From positions 6,270,001 to 6,334,000 of the forward strand of contig NZ_CP107968.1 of NCBI RefSeq assembly GCF_036084755.1: 64,000 nt of DNA, read 5' to 3'. Position 1 is the first letter of the stretch. Each line of letters begins with the position of its first letter. This document shows, in pieces, positions 25,701 through 33,589 of this stretch. Both the position numbers and the translations under genes were made by a program. The DNA comes from Streptomyces sp. NBC_00370 (GTDB lineage Bacteria; Actinomycetota; Actinomycetes; Streptomycetales; Streptomycetaceae). The notes beneath the pieces are model-generated. The model did not search any database. It was not told the DNA's origin and saw only the letters and a list, made by a program, of their open reading frames with translations.

Positions 25701-27335
25701 GCCGACCAGGAAGACGCCGAACAGGCCGCGGTCGGGGATGGTCCCGCCGGACGTGACGGCCAGCCGCTGCGCGCCGGGCCGGCCGGTGACCGTGCCCGCG
25801 ACGCGGTCCCACACCACCCGGGGGCGCAGCTCGGCGAACGCGTCCGACGGATACCGCCCGGCGAGCATGTCCAGCACACCGTTGAAGGCCGAGTCGGGCA
25901 GCGAGGCGAACGGCGCCGCGCGGCGGGCCAGCGCCAGCAGGTCGTCGGCCTGTCTGCTGTCCAGGGCGACCATCGCGACCAGCTGCTGGGCCAGCACGTC
26001 CAGCGGATTGGCGGGGACACGCAGCGCCTCGATGGAGCCGGTGCGCATCCGCTCGGTGACGACGGCCGCCTGCACCAGATCGCCGCGGTACTTGGGGAAC
26101 ACGACACCCGTGGAGACCGCCCCGACCTGGTGTCCCGCACGGCCGACCCGCTGCAGACCGGAGGCGACCGACGGCGGCGACTCGACCTGGATGACCAGAT
26201 CCACCGCCCCCATGTCGATGCCCAGCTCCAGACTGGACGTCGCCACGACGGCCGGCAGCCGGCCGGCCTTCAGATCCTCCTCGACCTGCGCGCGCTGCTC
26301 CTTGGAGACCGAGCCGTGGTGGGCACGGGCGAGCAGCGGCGGCGCACCCGCGGCGGCGCCGGACTGGGCCATCACCTCGGCGGGAGAGTGCTCCTGCGGC
26401 ATCGGCTCGCCCGTCGCCCGTTCGTACGCGATCTCGTTGAGCCGGTTGCACAGCCGCTCGGCGAGTCTGCGGGAGTTGGCGAAGACGATCGTGGAGCGGT
26501 GCGCCTGGACGAGATCGGCGATGCGCTCCTCCACATGCGGCCAGATCGACGGCTTCTCGCCGCTGTCCGTCTCGGAGGCGGGCGAGCCGCCCAGCTCACC
26601 CAGATCCTCGACGGGGACGACGACGGAGAGATCGAACTCCTTGCCCGACGGCGGCTGGACGATCTCCACCCGGCGCTGCGGCGACAGGTAGCGCGCCACT
26701 TCCTCCACCGGGCGGACCGTCGCCGAAAGGCCGATGCGGCGGGCGGGGCGCGGCAGCAGCTCGTCAAGACGCTCCAGTGAGACGGCGAGATGCGCGCCGC
26801 GCTTCGTCCCCGCGACGGCATGCACCTCGTCGAGGATCACCGTCTCGATCCCCGCGAGCGCGTCGCGCGTGGCGGACGTCAGCATCAGGAACAGCGACTC
26901 GGGGGTGGTGATCAGGATGTCGGGCGGTTTCGTCGCCAGCGAGCGCCGCTCGGCCGCCGGGGTGTCACCGGAGCGGATGCCGACCCGCACCTCGGGCTCG
27001 GGGCGGCCGAGGCGGACCGACTCCTGTCTGATGCCGGTGAGCGGGCTGCGCAGATTGCGCTCCACGTCGACGGCGAGGGCCTTCAGCGGCGACACGTACA
27101 GCACCCGGCAGCGCTTCTTCGCGTCGGCGGGCGGCGGCGTCGAGGCGAGCTGGTCCAGCGCGGCGAGGAAGGCGGCGAGCGTCTTGCCCGAGCCGGTCGG
27201 CGCCACGACCAGCACGTCGGACCCCTGCTCGATGGCCCGCCAGGCACCCTCCTGCGCCGCGGTGGGCGCGGAGAAAGCTCCCGTGAACCAGCCGCGGGTC
27301 GCGGGAGAGAACGAGTCGAGCGCAGTCCGTGCCAT
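22704..27335 (-). CDS. lhr: Large ATP-dependent helicase Lhr
   Basis: A superfamily 2 DNA/RNA helicase of about 1543 residues. The N-terminal half holds Walker A APTGSGKT (45-52), motif II DEVH in VILDEVHAVAGTKRG, motif III LSAT, and motif VI QRVGRAGHQ. A winged-helix/beta-barrel Lhr-core region and the long actinobacterial Lhr C-terminal domain follow. Mycobacterial Lhr is a 3'-to-5' translocase induced by DNA damage and prefers RNA:DNA hybrids. Length agrees with long-form Lhr. The start is uncertain: the frame is open to 27443, with Met codons at 27344 and 27335 and no well-spaced ribosome site. It is divergent from azlC. Confidence 0.93.
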   Translation of the reverse strand: MARTALDSFSPATRGWFTGAFSAPTAAQEGAWRAIEQGSDVLVVAPTGSGKTLAAFLAALDQLASTPPPADAKKRCRVLYVSPLKALAVDVERNLRSPLTGIRQESVRLGRPEPEVRVGIRSGDTPAAERRSLATKPPDILITTPESLFLMLTSATRDALAGIETVILDEVHAVAGTKRGAHLAVSLERLDELLPRPARRIGLSATVRPVEEVARYLSPQRRVEIVQPPSGKEFDLSVVVPVEDLGELGGSPASETDSGEKPSIWPHVEERIADLVQAHRSTIVFANSRRLAERLCNRLNEIAYERATGEPMPQEHSPAEVMAQSGAAAGAPPLLARAHHGSVSKEQRAQVEEDLKAGRLPAVVATSSLELGIDMGAVDLVIQVESPPSVASGLQRVGRAGHQVGAVSTGVVFPKYRGDLVQAAVVTERMRTGSIEALRVPANPLDVLAQQLVAMVALDSRQADDLLALARRAAPFASLPDSAFNGVLDMLAGRYPSDAFAELRPRVVWDRVAGTVTGRPGAQRLAVTSGGTIPDRGLFGVFLVGSDPKKGGGRVGELDEEMVYESRVGDVFTLGTTSWRIEDITRDQVLVTPAPGTPGRLPFWKGDQLGRPLELGRAVGAFLREVGALSAEDARLRLLTAGLDAWAAENVISYLDEQRKACGHVPDDRTILVERFRDELGDWRVVIHSPFGAQVHAPWALALGARLAERYGMDAQVMHADDGIVLRLPDADLMGLDLLDEEPSRLDTTLDTTFDSEQAPVGAGDVAFDRGEIAGIVTDQVGGSALFAARFRECAARALLLPRRSPGKRTPLWQQRQRAAQLLQVASEFGSFPIVLEAVRECLQDVFDVPGLTELMGDIESRRVRLVEVTTTEPSPFARSLLFGYVAQFLYEGDSPLAERRAAALSLDSRLLAELLGQAELRELLDPEVLTELEQELQWLVEDRRIKDVEGVADLLRVLGPLTDAELAERGAQPPWAEELAAARRAIKVRVGGADHWAAIEDAGRLRDALGTALPVGIPEAFMEPVKDPLGDLLARYARTHGPFTSSAAAERFGLGAAVTDGALQRLATTGRVVQGEFHPSGIGQEWCDATVLRRLRRRSLAALRQELEPVAPAALASFLPQWQHLGASSLRGIDGLARAVEQLQGASVPASALERLVLPSRVSGYSPAMLDELTTTGEVVWAGAGALPGKDGWVSLYLADNAPLLLPEPHPLELTAVHESVLTALAGGYGLFFRQIADQVRATTHPDATDSQLADAVWDLAWSGRLTNDTLAPLRSLLGSGRTAGSTAHRARRPVPRGRYGTLTAAARPASRTGPPTVSGRWSLVPGREQDATHRAHALARTLLDRHGVVTRGAVAAEGVSGGFSAVYRVLSAFEDSGQARRGYVVEGLGAAQFAMDGAVDRLRAASTARDRAEAHPSPRAVVLAAADPANAYGAALSWPEPPAGAGHKPGRKAGSLVVLVDGELTLYLERGGKTLLAWPTDPQDPALQAAAEALANAARAGALGSLTVERANGTPALTSPLGGALEKAGFNATPRGLRLRP

Positions 27336-27473
27336 GCCTCCCATCGTGCACCCGACCACTGACAAACGCCTGGACCTGGGGAAACAGGCGTCCGCCCGCG
27401 CGAAGCCCGAGCCGAGGGCGGCGGCGCGAAACGGACGCGACATCGTCGGGCGCCGCCGCGTAACGTCCCCGAC

Positions 27474-28217
27474 GTGACAGAGACAGCATCAGCCGGCTCC
27501 GACAAGGACATACCGCCGGACTCCGCACGGCCCGACTCGGCCGTCGTACGTGACGCGCTCGGCGTCGGCATCGCGGTCGGCCTGTCCGGGTTCGCCTTCG
27601 GCGTCACCTCGTCCGGCGCCGGACTCACCGTCCTGCAGACCTGCGCGCTCAGCCTGCTGGTCTTCACCGGTGCCTCGCAGTTCGCCCTGGTCGGCGCACT
27701 GGCCGGGGGAGGCAACCCGCTCACCGCGGCGGCCGGCGCGTTCTTCCTCGGCGTCCGCAACACCTTCTACGGGCTGCGGCTGTCCCAGCTGCTGCGCGTG
27801 CCGGGGCCCGTACGTCCCTTCGCGGCCCATTGGATCATCGACGAGACCACCGCCGTCGCCCTGGCCCAGCGCGACCGGCGCGGCGCCAGGCTCGGGTTCA
27901 CGGTCACCGGGCTCACCCTCTACGTGCTGTGGAACCTCACCACCCTCGGCGGGGCGCTCGGGGCCGAGGCCCTCGGCGACACCGACCGCTGGGGTCTCGA
28001 CGCCGCAGGGCCCGCCGTGTTCCTCGCGCTGCTCGCGCCCATGCTCCGTACGACGACCGAGCGCACCGTGGCAGGTGTCGCCGTCGTCCTGGGGCTGGGC
28101 CTCCTGCCGGTGCTGCCGGCCGGTGTTCCGGTCCTGGTCGCCGGACTCGCGGCGCCCGCCGTGCTCTTCCTCCAGGGCCGCAGGGCCGCCGAGCGCCGGA
28201 AAGGAACGGACCGTTGA
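27474..28217 (+). CDS. azlC: AzlC-family branched-chain amino acid permease, large subunit
   Basis: A 247-residue membrane protein with about six to eight hydrophobic segments and AzlC signatures: GFAFGVTSSGAGLT, TGASQFALVGALAGGG and LGVRNTFYGLRLS near its first half. With AzlD it forms an exporter of branched-chain amino acids or analogues. A TAACGT element ends 7 nt before the GTG start and there is no ribosome site, so the transcript is probably leaderless. The stop overlaps the azlD TTG start (TTGA). Confidence 0.9.
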   Translation: MTETASAGSDKDIPPDSARPDSAVVRDALGVGIAVGLSGFAFGVTSSGAGLTVLQTCALSLLVFTGASQFALVGALAGGGNPLTAAAGAFFLGVRNTFYGLRLSQLLRVPGPVRPFAAHWIIDETTAVALAQRDRRGARLGFTVTGLTLYVLWNLTTLGGALGAEALGDTDRWGLDAAGPAVFLALLAPMLRTTTERTVAGVAVVLGLGLLPVLPAGVPVLVAGLAAPAVLFLQGRRAAERRKGTDR

Positions 28218-28522
28218 ACATCTGGATCGCGATCGGTGCCACCGCCGTCGGCTGCTACCTCGTCAAACTGCTGGGGCTGCTCGTGCCGGCCGGGGTGCTG
28301 GAGCGTCCCCTCGTGCAACGGCTGTCCGCGCTGCTCCCGGTCGCCTTGCTCGCCGCGCTGACCGCGCAGCAGACCTTCAGCACCGGCGGTTCCCTCGTCG
28401 TGGACGCCCGCGCCGCCGGGGTCGCGGCGGCAGCGGTCGCCCTGATCCTGCGCGCGCCCTTCCTGGTGGTCGTGGCGGCTGCCGTCGTCGTCACGGCGGG
28501 TGTACGGGCACTCGGCGGCTGA
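28214..28522 (+). CDS. azlD: AzlD-family small subunit of branched-chain amino acid exporter
   Basis: A 102-residue, four-helix hydrophobic protein of the AzlD type (CYLVKLLGLLVP, then LSALLPVALLAALTAQQTF). The start is a TTG (28214) preceded by AAAGGA and overlapping the azlC stop by 4 nt, the standard coupled arrangement of azlCD. No regulator gene of the Lrp type adjoins it here. Confidence 0.87.
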   Translation: MNIWIAIGATAVGCYLVKLLGLLVPAGVLERPLVQRLSALLPVALLAALTAQQTFSTGGSLVVDARAAGVAAAAVALILRAPFLVVVAAAVVVTAGVRALGG

Positions 28523-28590
28523 CCTGCGAGCGCCGACCGGGGAGGCCGACCGGAGACGCCGGGACAGGGGACGACGGGGACAGAGGGCTG

Positions 28591-29559
28591 TCAGTCGATG
28601 ACGCGGCCGTGCGCCCGTAGCGTCCGCAGCGCCTCGATGGTGACGATCGGCCGCCACTCCAGCGCCGTACCGGGCGCCCACGCACGCCAGCTGATCGGCC
28701 AGCCGCCGTCCTCGTCCTGTTCGGCGGCGAGGAAGTCGAGGGACCGCGCCATCTCCGCTTCGGTGAACCAGTGGCGGGCCAGCGAACCGGGCACGCGCGC
28801 GTAGTCGTGCGGGAAGTGGTGCTCGTCCGGTGCGTAGCCGGGCGGCACCGGGTAGTCGGCGCGGCGCCGCGGATCCAGCACCGCCATGCGGTTGTCGCGC
28901 ACCAGCCGGCCGAGCCGGTCGGCGGCGGCCTCGGCTCTCGCCCGGTCGGGGACGCCGTCCAGGAAGGCGACGGCGGCGACGACCTCGTAAGGATGCGACT
29001 GCCTCGTCTCGCCCAGCGCGTCCACGGCAGCCCAGCAGAAGTCCGTCGCCCGGAACAGCCACGCGTGCCAGACGCCGTTGCGGTGCAGCAGCCCGGCCAC
29101 CGGCCCCGTCGCCAGCAGCTCCCCCGCCGGCTCGTCGACGACCGGCAGGAACGGCGCGTACGGATAGCCGCGCAGCGAGGGATGGAGCGCGGGCAGTGCG
29201 CCCTCCGGCGTCGAGACCGACGTCAGATAGCGGCAGACCCGCTCGATCCGTGGTCCCTCGCAGCGGTGGACGGAGTCCAGCACCCGCAGCGCGTGCGCCG
29301 TGTGCAGCGGCTGGCTGACCGGGCCGCGCAGATCGGGCTCCAGGGCATGGCCGTATCCGCCGTCCTCGTTGCGGTAGGCGGCGAGCGCGGTCTCGACGGC
29401 GGCGCCCCGGCTCTCGGAACCGCCGGAACCGCCACCCGCCTCGGCGCTCTCCAGGAAGTGGTAGGCGAACCGCCGCTGTTCCAGCACGCGGGCCGTCAGC
29501 CACACGAAGTGCTCGGCGCGGGCGAGAGGGGACGCGGTGGACGCTCCGGTTCCGGACAT
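28591..29559 (-). CDS. Alpha/alpha-toroid (prenyltransferase/terpene-cyclase-fold) protein, function unknown
   Basis: A 322-residue soluble protein with repeated helical units of the type found in squalene cyclases and protein prenyltransferases: YRNEDGGYGHALEPD near residue 63 and AAEQDEDGGWPISW near residue 279 are QW-like repeats. I see neither the DxDD acid motif of class II terpene cyclases nor zinc ligands of prenyltransferases, so it is probably not a canonical cyclase. Related Streptomyces proteins are annotated only as hypothetical. It is convergent with azlD and divergent from the DUF3046 gene. Confidence 0.7.
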   Translation of the reverse strand: MSGTGASTASPLARAEHFVWLTARVLEQRRFAYHFLESAEAGGGSGGSESRGAAVETALAAYRNEDGGYGHALEPDLRGPVSQPLHTAHALRVLDSVHRCEGPRIERVCRYLTSVSTPEGALPALHPSLRGYPYAPFLPVVDEPAGELLATGPVAGLLHRNGVWHAWLFRATDFCWAAVDALGETRQSHPYEVVAAVAFLDGVPDRARAEAAADRLGRLVRDNRMAVLDPRRRADYPVPPGYAPDEHHFPHDYARVPGSLARHWFTEAEMARSLDFLAAEQDEDGGWPISWRAWAPGTALEWRPIVTIEALRTLRAHGRVID

Positions 29560-29638
29560 GCACCGACCGTAGGCCGCGACCTCCGTGGACGGGGGCGGAC
29601 CGGCGCTGCTGCACTCTCAGGAGCGGGATACTGATGTC

Positions 29639-29833
29639 ATGCGGTTGACGATTTTCTGGGAACGGATGAACGACCACTTCGGCGCCGCGTACGCCGACTC
29701 GTTCGCCCGCGACCACGTGATGACCGAACTGGGCGGCCGTACGGTCAACGAGGCGCTGGACGCGGGCTGGGAGGCCAAGGACGTCTGGCGCGCGGTGTGC
29801 GCGGTCATGGACGTCCCGGCCGACAAACGGTGA
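29639..29833 (+). CDS. DUF3046 family small protein
   Basis: A 64-residue protein, LTIFWERMNDHFGAAYADSF at the N terminus followed by AGWEAKDVWRAVCAVMDVP, typical of DUF3046. In mycobacteria the DUF3046 gene (Rv2738c) lies immediately beside recA. Here recA is about 5.2 kb downstream, separated by a transporter and a sugar cassette. The function is unknown. GGAGCGG about 11 nt upstream of the ATG can serve as the ribosome site. Confidence 0.85.
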   Translation: MRLTIFWERMNDHFGAAYADSFARDHVMTELGGRTVNEALDAGWEAKDVWRAVCAVMDVPADKR

Positions 29834-29905
29834 CGGACCGTACGCAGCGGGGCGCTCACGGCAGCCGCGGGACCGGATGTCCTACCGGTAGGCGAGACTG
29901 ACCCT

Positions 29906-31150
29906 GTGGCACCGACTGACGAGACCGTGACCGGCACAGCCCCGGACTCACCACCAGCGACCGCGCCCCCGGTCACCCCGCCTCCCGAGGCGGCCGAGGG
30001 CGACGGCAAGGCACGCATGCCCCGCTGGCTGCCGCGCGCCCTGGTGCTCGCCCTGCTGCTCTTCGCCGGGTTCCAGCTGGGCAATTGGGCGTTCCATCAG
30101 CTGATCGGGCTGCTCACGAACGTGCTGATCGCGTTCTTCCTGGCGCTCGCCGTCGAGCCGGCCGTGAGCCGGATGGCAGCCAGAGGGGTACGGCGAGGAC
30201 TCGCCACCTTTTTGGTCTTCTTCGCCGTGCTGGTCGCGGCCGCCGGGTTCGTCGTGCTGCTGGGTTCCATGCTCGCCGGGCAGATCGTCCATCTCGTCGA
30301 GGACTTCCCGCAGTACCTGGACTCGCTGATCAACTGGATCAACACCACCTTCCACACGAAGCTCTCCCGGTTCGACGTCCAGGACAGCCTGCTGCACTCG
30401 GACTGGCTGCAGAAGTACGTCCAGAACAGCGCGAGCGGTGTGCTGGACGTGTCCACCACGGTGCTCGGCGGTCTCTTCCGGCTGTTGACGATCTTCCTGT
30501 TCTCGTTCTACTTCGCCGCCGACGGCCCCCGGCTGCGGCGCGCGCTGTGCTCGGTGCTGCCCCCGGCCAAACAGGCCGAGGTGCTGCGCGCGTGGGAGAT
30601 CGCGGTCGACAAGACCGGTGGCTACATCTACTCGCGCGGCCTGATGGCGCTGATCTCCGGCGTCGCGCACTACATCCTGCTGGAGATCCTGGGCGTGCCG
30701 TACGCCCCGGTGCTCGGCGTGTGGGTGGGGCTCGTCTCCCAGTTCATCCCGACCATCGGCACGTATCTCGCGGGCGCGCTGCCCATGCTGATCGCCTTCA
30801 CCGTCGACCCCTGGTACGCGGTGTGGGTGCTCGGGTTCGTCGTGGTCTACCAGCAGTTCGAGAACTACGTCCTGCAGCCCAAGCTCACGTCGAAGACCGT
30901 CGACATCCACCCCGCCATGGCCTTCGGCTCCGTCATCGCCGGTACGGCTCTGCTCGGCGCCGTGGGCGCGCTGATCGCCATCCCGGCCATCGCGACGCTC
31001 CAGGCCTTCCTCGGCGCGTACGTGAAGCGCTACGCGGTGATGGACGACCCGCGCGTGCACGGCCGCAGGCGGGGCGGCGGGCCACCGCTGCCGAGCCGGA
31101 TACGCGGTGTGCTGCGCAGGCGCGAGGACGGGGTGCCGCCGCAGCGGTAA
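29906..31150 (+). CDS. AI-2E family transporter (PerM-type membrane protein)
   Basis: A 414-residue integral membrane protein of the AI-2E/PerM family. Hydrophobic helices occur at about 40-62, 68-90, 95-120 and in a C-terminal cluster (about 185-365). The conserved C-terminal block GLVSQFIPTIGTYLAGALPM is followed by FENYVLQPKLTSKTVDIHP. Members include the quorum-signal exporter TqsA and Na+/H+ antiporters, so the substrate is undefined. Extended acidic N-terminal and basic C-terminal tails are cytoplasmic. The GTG start has no clear ribosome site. Confidence 0.87.
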   Translation: MAPTDETVTGTAPDSPPATAPPVTPPPEAAEGDGKARMPRWLPRALVLALLLFAGFQLGNWAFHQLIGLLTNVLIAFFLALAVEPAVSRMAARGVRRGLATFLVFFAVLVAAAGFVVLLGSMLAGQIVHLVEDFPQYLDSLINWINTTFHTKLSRFDVQDSLLHSDWLQKYVQNSASGVLDVSTTVLGGLFRLLTIFLFSFYFAADGPRLRRALCSVLPPAKQAEVLRAWEIAVDKTGGYIYSRGLMALISGVAHYILLEILGVPYAPVLGVWVGLVSQFIPTIGTYLAGALPMLIAFTVDPWYAVWVLGFVVVYQQFENYVLQPKLTSKTVDIHPAMAFGSVIAGTALLGAVGALIAIPAIATLQAFLGAYVKRYAVMDDPRVHGRRRGGGPPLPSRIRGVLRRREDGVPPQR

Positions 31151-31251
31151 CCCCCGGGCAGCCCCCTGAGGGCGGGCGGATCCCTGTCGAGTGGCGGAGC
31201 CGGACCGGCTGGCGTCGAATGGATGGGGCGAGTCCGAACTCTGGAGGCAAC

Positions 31252-32112
31252 GTGCCTGTCGTGCCGCTGACCGACATCCTCTCCGACGCGTTCCAAGAGC
31301 GGTACGGCGTGCCGGCCATCAACATCTTCAACGATCTGACGCTGGAAGCCGTGCTGGCCGCCGCCGTGGAGCACGCTTCGCCGCTGATCGTGCAGACGTC
31401 GGTGAAGACGGTGAAGTCGATCGGCAGCGACGTGCTGTACCAGATGTGGACGGCGATGACGGCCGGCATCGAGGTGCCCGTCACGCTCCATCTGGACCAC
31501 TGTCCCGAGCGCGACGTGATCAGCGAGTGTCTGCGGCAGGGCTGGAACTCCGTGCTCTTCGACGCGTCGCGGCTGCCGGTCGAGGAGAACATGCGCCAGA
31601 CCGTCGAGGTCGTCGCCGAGGCGCGTAGCTTCGGCGCGCAGGTCGAGGGCGAGATCGAGTCGATCACCGGCGTCGAGGACGGGGTCGGCAGCGACACGGA
31701 GGCCGAGCGCCAGGACCTGGATGTCGCGCTGCGCTTCCTCCGTACGACGCAGGTCGACGTGTTCGCACCGGCGATCGGCAACGCCCACGGATCGTACAAA
31801 CAGGCACCGGTACTGGACGCCCAGCGGGTCAGCGACATCGTCGCCGCCCATCCGCTGCCGATCGCCCTGCACGGCGGCAGCGGACTCTCCGACGAGCAGT
31901 TCCACGACCTGATCTCCCGGGGGTGCGCGAAGGTCAACATCTCGACCGCGCTCAAGGAGAAGTTCATGAAGTCGAGCCTCACCTTCCTCGAAACGGCGGC
32001 CGAGCGGCAGAAGTGGGATCCGCCGTCGCTGTTCCGCTCCGTACGGGGCGACGTGATGGAGATGACCGGCTCGCTGATGACGCTGTTCGGCAGCGCGGGC
32101 CGGGCGAGGTGA
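31252..32112 (+). CDS. Class II (zinc) ketose-bisphosphate aldolase
   Basis: A 286-residue class II aldolase of the Fba/GatY/KbaY family, which reversibly splits ketose (bis)phosphates to DHAP plus an aldehyde. Zinc ligands are seen in HLDHCPERD, IGNAHGSYK and LHGGSGLSDEQF, and a conserved acidic segment reads GEIESITGVEDG. The NAHG motif and length are closer to tagatose/other ketose aldolases than to the long glycolytic Fba. GTG 31252 has GGAGG 6 nt upstream; the open frame upstream is a shadow of the transporter gene. The stop overlaps the phosphatase GTG by 4 nt, so these genes form one translationally coupled unit. Confidence 0.88.
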   Translation: MPVVPLTDILSDAFQERYGVPAINIFNDLTLEAVLAAAVEHASPLIVQTSVKTVKSIGSDVLYQMWTAMTAGIEVPVTLHLDHCPERDVISECLRQGWNSVLFDASRLPVEENMRQTVEVVAEARSFGAQVEGEIESITGVEDGVGSDTEAERQDLDVALRFLRTTQVDVFAPAIGNAHGSYKQAPVLDAQRVSDIVAAHPLPIALHGGSGLSDEQFHDLISRGCAKVNISTALKEKFMKSSLTFLETAAERQKWDPPSLFRSVRGDVMEMTGSLMTLFGSAGRAR

Positions 32113-32948
32113 CTGCCGTGCCGGCCGCACGTTCCACCGCCTATGCGCTCGTCTTCGACTGCGACGGCGTGCTCGCCGACACCGAGCGCTACGGGCATCT
32201 GCCCGCCTTCAACCGGACCTTCGAGGAGTTCGGCCTCCCCGTGCGCTGGAGCGACGCCGAGTACGCGCGGAAGGTCACGGTCGGCGGCGGCAAGGAGCGG
32301 ATGAAGACGCTCCTCACCCCCGAGTTCCTCGCCGAGACGGGACTGCCCAGCGACCCCGACGCGCTCGACGCGCAGGTCGCGCGCTGGCACCGGCGCAAGA
32401 CCGAGATCTACCAGGGGATCATCGCGAGCGGGGCCATTCCGCCCCGGCCCGGCGTGCGGCGGATCGCCGAGGAGGCGGCAGCGGCGGGCTGGACCCTGGC
32501 GGTCGCCTCCACCTCGGCCGAACCGTCCGTGCGCAGTGTGCTCGAACTCGCCGTCGGCGCCGGGCTGGCCGCCCGCTTCGGCGTCTTCGCCGGGGACATC
32601 GTGCCGCACAAGAAGCCGGCTCCCGACATCTACGACTACGCCGTGGCCGGGCTCGGGCTCGACCCGGCGCGGGTCGTGGTGATCGAGGACAGCCACAACG
32701 GACTGCGCGCCGCACTCGGCGCGGGTCTCGTCTGCGCCGTCACCACCAGCGCCTACACCGGCCAGGAGGATTTCACCGGAGCCGCGCTCGTGGTGACGTC
32801 CCTTGGCGACCCGGCGCCGGACGAGACCGTCACGCGCGTGCTGGACGATCCGCTCGGCGCCCACCCTGAGCCCTGTGTGCGGCTCGCGGACCTCCAGTTC
32901 CTGCTCGCAGCCAGTCAGGAGAGCCATGTCAACGACAACAGCCGATGA
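32109..32948 (+). CDS. HAD-superfamily phosphatase, CbbY-like
   Basis: A 279-residue HAD-IA hydrolase. Motif I is FDCDGVLADTE (nucleophile Asp17, acid Asp19), motif II is the Thr/Ser in VASTSAE, motif III Lys is in HKKPAPDIY, and motif IV is IEDSHNGLRA. The cap has WSDAEYARKVTVGGGKERM, which resembles CbbY, the xylulose-1,5-bisphosphate phosphatase of autotrophs. No RuBisCO genes are nearby. It overlaps the aldolase stop by 4 nt and its own 3' end overlaps dhaL by 23 nt, so it almost certainly acts in the same pathway. The assignment to CbbY is by motif only; a beta-phosphoglucomutase or other sugar-phosphate phosphatase remains possible. Confidence 0.82.
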   Translation: MTAVPAARSTAYALVFDCDGVLADTERYGHLPAFNRTFEEFGLPVRWSDAEYARKVTVGGGKERMKTLLTPEFLAETGLPSDPDALDAQVARWHRRKTEIYQGIIASGAIPPRPGVRRIAEEAAAAGWTLAVASTSAEPSVRSVLELAVGAGLAARFGVFAGDIVPHKKPAPDIYDYAVAGLGLDPARVVVIEDSHNGLRAALGAGLVCAVTTSAYTGQEDFTGAALVVTSLGDPAPDETVTRVLDDPLGAHPEPCVRLADLQFLLAASQESHVNDNSR

Positions 32949-33579
32949 TCTGGAGTTCGTCGTCAGGACGATCGCGCGTACCGCCGTCGACAACGAGCGC
33001 GCGTTCTCGGACCTCGACGCCGTGGCGGGCGACGGTGACTTCGGCTACTCGCTCGCCCGGGGCTTCGAGATCGTCCTCGCCGACTGGGACACCTTCGACC
33101 GCGAAACGCCCGCCACCTTCCTGAAGAAGGTGGCGATGGTGATCTCCAAGCGGGTGGGCGGGACATCGGGCCCGCTGTGGGGCACCGCGTTCCTCCGCGC
33201 GGCCACGGCGCTGGGCGAGCGCACCGATGTGAGCGGGGAGGACGCGGTCGCGATGCTGCGGGCGGCGACCGAGGGCATCAAGGCGCGCGGCAGGTCCGAC
33301 GTCGGGGACAAGACGCTGCTGGACGCGCTGGTGCCGATGACCGACGCGCTGGAGCAGGCGCTGTCCGGCGGCGCCGGCGGACCGGCCGAACTGGCCGGGA
33401 TCGCCGCGTCCACCGCCCGTAAGGCAGCCGACGCGACCACCCCGATGCAGGCCATGCGGGGCCGCCAGAGCTACACGGGGGAGCGCAGCATCGGCTCGCC
33501 CGACCCGGGCGCCGTCGCGGTCGCCGTCATGGCGGAGCGCGTCGCGGCCGAATGGAACTCCCGCACGGACGAGAGCTAG
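32926..33579 (+). CDS. dhaL: Dihydroxyacetone kinase subunit DhaL
   Basis: A 217-residue DhaL protein that carries the nucleotide. Canonical motifs are VAGDGDFGYSLARG (Mg-binding aspartates), GGTSGPLWGTAFLR, GDKTLLDALVP, and the late GRQSYTGERSIGSPDPGA. In E. coli DhaL holds ADP that is rephosphorylated by the PTS protein DhaM; related actinobacterial kinases instead exchange ATP. No dhaM, EI or HPr gene is in this window. The ATG lies inside the end of the phosphatase gene, and dhaK follows after 10 nt. Confidence 0.93.
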   Translation: MSTTTADDLEFVVRTIARTAVDNERAFSDLDAVAGDGDFGYSLARGFEIVLADWDTFDRETPATFLKKVAMVISKRVGGTSGPLWGTAFLRAATALGERTDVSGEDAVAMLRAATEGIKARGRSDVGDKTLLDALVPMTDALEQALSGGAGGPAELAGIAASTARKAADATTPMQAMRGRQSYTGERSIGSPDPGAVAVAVMAERVAAEWNSRTDES

Positions 33580-33589
33580 GAGCGAGCGC

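Noticed and set aside
22989..26780. Plus-strand frames of 554 and 635 codons inside lhr
   Set aside because: Both are antisense shadows of the helicase, with no recognisable motifs or ribosome sites.
30085..31251. Upstream extension of the aldolase frame to 30085
   Set aside because: The extension is the alternative-frame shadow of the AI-2E transporter; the aldolase family begins at the GTG with GGAGG at 31252.
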